DNA from: Perca fluviatilis
Taxonomy: Eukaryota; Chordata; Actinopteri; Perciformes; Percidae
NCBI RefSeq assembly: GCF_010015445.1
Contig: NC_053114.1
Coordinates: 23,170,579 to 23,234,578 of the forward strand
Length of the DNA: 64,000 bases
Reading direction: 5' to 3'
Shown here: one piece after another, positions 59,867 to 64,000 of the stretch
Position numbering within the stretch: the first letter of the stretch is position 1
Layout: each line of letters begins with the position of its first letter
Position numbers and translations under genes: made by a program
The notes under the pieces: model-generated
Database searches by the model: none
Seen by the model: the letters and a program-made list of their open reading frames with translations, nothing else
Told to the model about the DNA's origin: nothing

Positions 59867-60777
59867 TAGGGCTGGACAATTAATCGAAACCAAAATTCAG
59901 CCTCAAAGCTTCGTTTAATTAATGTTACCAACGTTGTATCACTCACTTTGTTTCTGCACGGATGATTATTACTGTTGCACACCGGGCTGAAGCTGCTGGC
60001 GACACATGCCATGAAGACTGATTACAAAATGAAGAAAGAGCGTAAATAGTAAGGGGCTAAGAGAAGAGACAGGCTGGAGAAAACGACATAAAGCGTCCAA
60101 CGTCAATGCTTCAGCATCTCAACAGAAAACATGGAGTCTAACTTAATCATCCATTCCACGAAGTGGACCCAACAAAAGTAAATCACAGAGTCGTATGGAC
60201 GATGTAACTACACCAACACAACAACTACCAAAGACAAGAAAATACGTAGTGGTGACCACAATTTGATCTAAAGAGCCGGAAAAACAGCTGATTGTTGCGC
60301 ACCATTTTCTCTCACTCTCTCTCTTCATGGAGAAACCGCTGATCAACGATCTACTAGCAGCTGTGTAGCATGTAATCAAATATATAAATGAAAATAGGTT
60401 AAGTATAACTAATATTTAAATATAGGCCTATATACAAATCAGTCTCAGGTTGAAACTTGTAGTTCTGAAAGTTAAGTTGCACAACTTAAGGTAATGTTTA
60501 TGTAGGTTTAATGTATGCCTTAGTTTGAGGTTGTTATTGCATTTCAGAAAATGTTTTCTTTAAAAACACTGTAATATGGCACTTAAATGCACTTAATATG
60601 TTTAGTTTTTTGAGAGATGATAATGTAGGCAATAAAAATGTTGCTTTTTCCGAAAATTAAACCAAACTATTGTATATTATTGCTCTTCAATAAAACAAAA
60701 TTATTTCTTATCCAATTAATCGATGGAATAATTGGTAGAATACTCGATTACTAAAATAATGAATAGCTGCAGCCCTA
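59867..60777. mobile_element. hAT-like element (TAGGGCTGGACAATTAATCG ... CTGCAGCCCTA)
   Basis: Inverted TAGGGCTG ends with adjacent AATTAATCGA or TCGATTACTA motifs. The neighbouring 8-mers ctttatcc and cctctaac do not match, so the duplication has decayed or the ends come from different copies. The middle (60000-60330) is non-repetitive with short broken ORFs. Confidence 0.6.
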
Positions 60778-60843
60778 CCTCTAACCAACGTAATTTTCCC
60801 ATGTTGGTTATTTTGTTTTTTTTAATCCTGTTAATACTTTCCC

Positions 60844-60845
<2 letters not shown>

Positions 60846-60889
<44 letters not shown>
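60846..60889. repeat. GT dinucleotide microsatellite
   Basis: Uninterrupted GT repeat of about 22 units in lgr4 intron 2. Confidence 0.95.
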
Positions 60890-60890
<1 letters not shown>

Positions 60891-60972
60891 CCTGTACTTT
60901 CCTCTTAAAAACATACTACCGCGTGTGTAGTCACGGGACATCGCCCCATCCAATCTGCGGCATGGAACCACC

Positions 60973-61086
60973 ATGGAGGAGAATTCAAACGCAGAGTCAA
61001 CTGAGCAACAGGAGCAGGTTGTACCAAAGAGAAACGCAGTGCCCGTCGTTAGGACACATTATCGCTTCAAGACAACACCGAAGTAG
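60973..61086 (+). pseudogene. hAT transposase start (BED-finger type), remnant
   Basis: An ATG frame of 37 codons beginning MEENSNAESTEQQEQVV and containing PKRNAVPVVRTHYRFK, then stop. Acidic N-terminus followed by KRNA-S-V-W-x-F-F-G-F-type sequence is the usual lead-in of hAT transposases with a BED zinc finger; here Trp is replaced (VVRTHYRFK) and the zinc ligands are absent. The match is short, so the call is tentative. Confidence 0.4.
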
Positions 61087-61486
61087 TAAGTTTACCGGTA
61101 AAAGGTGACTGTGAGCCGGTTACCGGTCACCGTGAGGTCCCGGTCGTTTCAGTTATCTTTACCGTTAAGTTCAGCCGACAAAACGTCCCAGTCATGCGGC
61201 GACGACAGTTACATTTAGACACCAAAACAACCAGGAAAATTACAAACACCTGTTTCCTGCGTAAAAGTCTGGTTAACCTTTCCGGGACATGCACTCTGCT
61301 TCCCTGGTTGAAAGTCTTTTTTTTTACTTTTGACATGGCAGAATTTGTGAAGAGATGCTGTTTATTTTGTACTTTTTTAGGAAACTTGCCTTTTCTAATC
61401 AAACTAAAATTTAACTTTTTTCACAAGACCTCTTAATTATGATGTGAGCCCTAACTTATCCTTTTATCTTGATAACAATAATGTAA

Positions 61487-62475
61487 CAATACCAGAGATG
61501 TGGCCTTGAGACTTGGTGACTTGGACTTGAGTCAACTCTTGTCACCGTTTTGATGACTTGCGACTTGACAAAAAATAAATGACTTGACACTCAACTTGAG
61601 GCATGATGACTCAAATAACTTGCGTGTATTCATAAGTTTGAATGTTAGCTGTAAAATATGAAATAATATAATTTAATGTAACAGTTGTTGGAAAAGTCTC
61701 ATGTCACTGTTTTGGTGTGGAGTGGATGGGGCAAGGAGAGTGTGCTTTACATGTAATCAAGACCCACAGCCTGCTGCTCTGAAGCCTGGCATCACCACAC
61801 AGCCAGTGTACGGTACTGTCTTCCATGACTTCAACTGAGACTCCCAGACAACAAGCATGTTTATTTAGTCTGTTTCTCTCTGCTGTTGTTGTGTTGTCAC
61901 ATAGAACCGGTCTGGTTAAATTCAATTATATTATAATTTAATGTTGTCATTTTTCTATTCTATTTGTCTATCAAGTATGCCATGCAGCCTCAGCAGCGGC
62001 AGCGCAAACTGTGAATCATGATTGGATGACTTAAAAAGCTGCCCGGTATGTGATTGTCATGGTTGGATGACTGGCTGCCAGTCAAACCCCTTGCTATGGC
62101 AACAGGTAACATCAAAGACGCCTGATGAAGCCTCTTTAGTCGGACCAGGCCACCACAATGGCTGTGTCTGTGCCACGAGTAATCACTTCTGGATTTGAAA
62201 GTAATAATTTGTTTTTGCTTTGATTAAATTAATTTCACTGAATATCAATAATTATAATACAGATTAAATTCATTGTCATACTTGTTGTACTAGTTATAAA
62301 AACTAGCCAATCATTTTATTAGATGGGCTGCTAATACCTTTTCTCTTTATAAATACAGGATACTACAGGTAAGAGTGCTGTATCTTGGTGTAAAAAAGTG
62401 ACTTGATTTGGGACATCACTTGACTAAGGACTTGACTTGACATACGTGCATTTAAGTTTTTGACTTGTCTTTACT
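61487..62475. repeat. Fish repeat rich in gacttg motifs, split
   Basis: 61495-61625 and 62395-62475 contain many gacttg or acttga words (cttgagacttggtgacttgg; ttgactaaggacttgacttg). They resemble the two ends of one dispersed element with about 770 bp of other sequence between. The boundaries are not resolved. Confidence 0.5.
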
Positions 62476-63130
62476 TCCAGCAGTCAACTCCCCTCACATC
62501 CACAGCGGCTATATTTTACACATGCGGCAGGCGTTAATAAGCCAGCTAAGCTGCATTGTTTTGACTTGACCTGAATGCTCTGCTGTGAAGCTAGCGCTAA
62601 TGGGATCTCAGTTTTACTGTCCAGAGTCAGGCTGTACCAGACTCTGCCAGTGACCTTGCTGCCTGGGGAGCGGCGGCGCAGTGAGGAGCTGCTGCTGTTG
62701 GGTGCGGAGCTCTCAGCCTCCCGCTGGAACTCCGACTGCTGTTTGTCCGTGGCGGGCTGCATAGCCGTCTGATGGCATCACTATTAAATTGAGACCGTAT
62801 TAATAACTGGTGTTAAAACATCTTCTTAAACAGTAGCCCAATTCCGTGATGTGGTACAGTTGGTTTTCACACCTGATGCGAACTTTTCAAGTGGACTTGG
62901 GCATGGATCAACTAACTGTGCCTGGGTACGGTACACAATGTTCATACTAATCAAACAAACTGGACTTTGGGGTCAAGTGTATAGTCGGATCCGCACCCAG
63001 GTCCCGGATGCGTAAGCCCCCTTAGTGCATTATATTCCATTATGGAAATGATTTCACCCCAGACCCCGCACTTCATGTGTGTCCCCTCCGAAAGGCCTGT
63101 TCTAAAACAGGAAAAACCCTGGTATGTGTA
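62476..63130. other. No gene seen; possible repeat
   Basis: 62840-63010 (tggtacagttggttttcaca; tggacttggg) has the look of a dispersed fish repeat, but I could not define ends. The 92- and 65-aa overlapping ORFs at 62484-62772 lie in a CpG-richer patch and match nothing I know. Confidence 0.35.
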
Positions 63131-64000
63131 TGCTTGGATTTGAAAGTTGGGTTCTTGCTGCCTCTCCCTAACTGTGACATATTAGGCATAATAAACTTTG
63201 AGATCTGTTTCATACATTGACCTGTCGTACGAGATAGAGATTTATTCCTCTGCAGTGGCAGTTAACATAACACATTGGCCTGCAACACAATAATGTTAAC
63301 ATAATAATAAACAGCAGGGTTAAGCTATGTACTTACACTCCCCCACAGTAACACGCTGTAAAGCCTCTCGTAGTAGAGCCGCTAGCTTAGCTTTAGCACA
63401 GGTACCCTCACAGTAACCCTTGTCAAAGGACCCTAAATGGGCTTCTAGTGATTGTCTGCTTTCCAGCAAAAAAAAACGAGAGAATTTGTCTTAGAAATTT
63501 ATAACACTTGTTGTTGGGAATAAAACACAGCTGCTGATTTGATCCAAAATTAACCAAGAATACAGAAGAAAATTGATTTGAAATGCCGATTGTAAAATGT
63601 GTTTTTTTTCAACAGCATAATGCTCAGCTTGTGCCTCGGTTACCTTGTGATTGGATGTTTCCTGCTGATATGCACCTTGGAGGTCGTAGTTAACTTCTAC
63701 CCTGAAGGTTTTTATGAACACAGACTTAGTACCTTTTTTAAGTCAAAGAACAAGATACTTTAATATCTAAAAATGTTGTTAATCTTTTTTATTGACGAGT
63801 CAACCAGGAAAGGGTCATGCTGTTCCAAGCCTTAGGAGTGCTCCAACTTTGTGTCACATTGTCTGTGGGAAAATTAATACAACTATTACTTCTTGAACCA
63901 GAGGCGCCTGAAATAGCTCCTCTCACTTCACAACTCTGTTAAAATTACATGATTATTGGAAATTGTGATATAAACATCATTGCCATTGTGAACATAGGAC

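Larger units (their letters stand above)
58402..64000 (+). other. lgr4: lgr4 intron 2 (5' part; continues off the window)
   Basis: Starts at the gtgagt donor. I looked for a third 72-bp LRR exon (a phase-2 acceptor followed by a leucine-rich repeat continuing from LEEL) and did not see one. The stretch holds a hAT-like element (59867-60777), a GT microsatellite, a transposase start remnant near 60973 and two low-complexity fish repeats. The parts at 58402-59866 and 63131-64000 show nothing I can assign. Confidence 0.7.

Noticed and set aside
59867..60777. 8-bp target duplication for this hAT-like element
   Set aside because: Neighbouring 8-mers ctttatcc and cctctaac do not match.
58402..64000. 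Exon 3 of lgr4
   Set aside because: No acceptor followed by a phase-2 leucine-rich repeat was found by eye. A spliced alignment would be needed to exclude it completely.

Overview
The window looks like nuclear DNA from a teleost fish, probably a spiny-rayed (percomorph) species. It is AT-rich, intergenic and intronic, and crowded with small DNA transposons and non-LTR retroelements typical of fish. There are no bacterial-style operons, rRNA, CRISPR arrays or tRNA genes that I could recognise. Nearly all the short open reading frames are chance or lie inside repeats.

The only host protein-coding gene I can support starts in the right quarter. Exon 1 (49220-49401) and exon 2 (58330-58401) on the + strand encode the signal peptide, the cysteine-rich LRR cap and the first leucine-rich repeat of an LGR4/5/6-type R-spondin receptor, best matched to lgr4. 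They join in phase across an 8.9-kb intron. Exon 3 and the rest of the gene lie beyond the right edge. Upstream (about 48.5-49.2 kb) is a CpG-bearing stretch that is probably the 5' UTR and promoter. Everything left of it (about 48 kb) reads as upstream intergenic DNA.

Mobile elements by region: 8.8-10.0 kb, a MITE and a 942-bp hAT element with a perfect 8-bp target duplication, beside the 3' end of an L2-like LINE. 10.6-14.1 kb, three small DNA elements. 14.9-15.5 kb, a minus-strand LINE fragment. 15.8-22.4 kb, a decayed + strand LINE broken by two DNA elements: a 2.47-kb foldback element with 0.5-0.6-kb inverted arms (17224-19696), itself carrying a 667-bp MITE with TTA duplication, and an 824-bp GGGCCC-ended element with TAT duplication. 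23.9-24.7 kb, a PIF/Harbinger remnant with recognisable transposase. 24.8-28.9 kb, two TTAA-flanked elements. 31.9-33.3 kb, the 3' end of an L2-type LINE. 33.4-33.8 kb, a possible solo LTR. 35.7-39.8 kb, several old fish repeats. 42.0 kb, a piggyBac-like MITE. 43.9-44.2 kb, a GC-rich foldback. 45.9-46.8 kb, a Helitron/Helentron-like candidate. 47.9-48.4 kb, a hAT element with perfect duplication. Lgr4 intron 1 and the start of intron 2 also hold hAT-type MITEs and hAT remnants.

I found no convincing new biological system. The most interesting structures are the long-armed foldback element with its nested insertions, the GC-rich foldback and the Helentron-like candidate. Family names for repeats come from recalled sequence character and not from any search, so treat them as provisional. 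Target-site duplications and inverted ends were read directly from the sequence.
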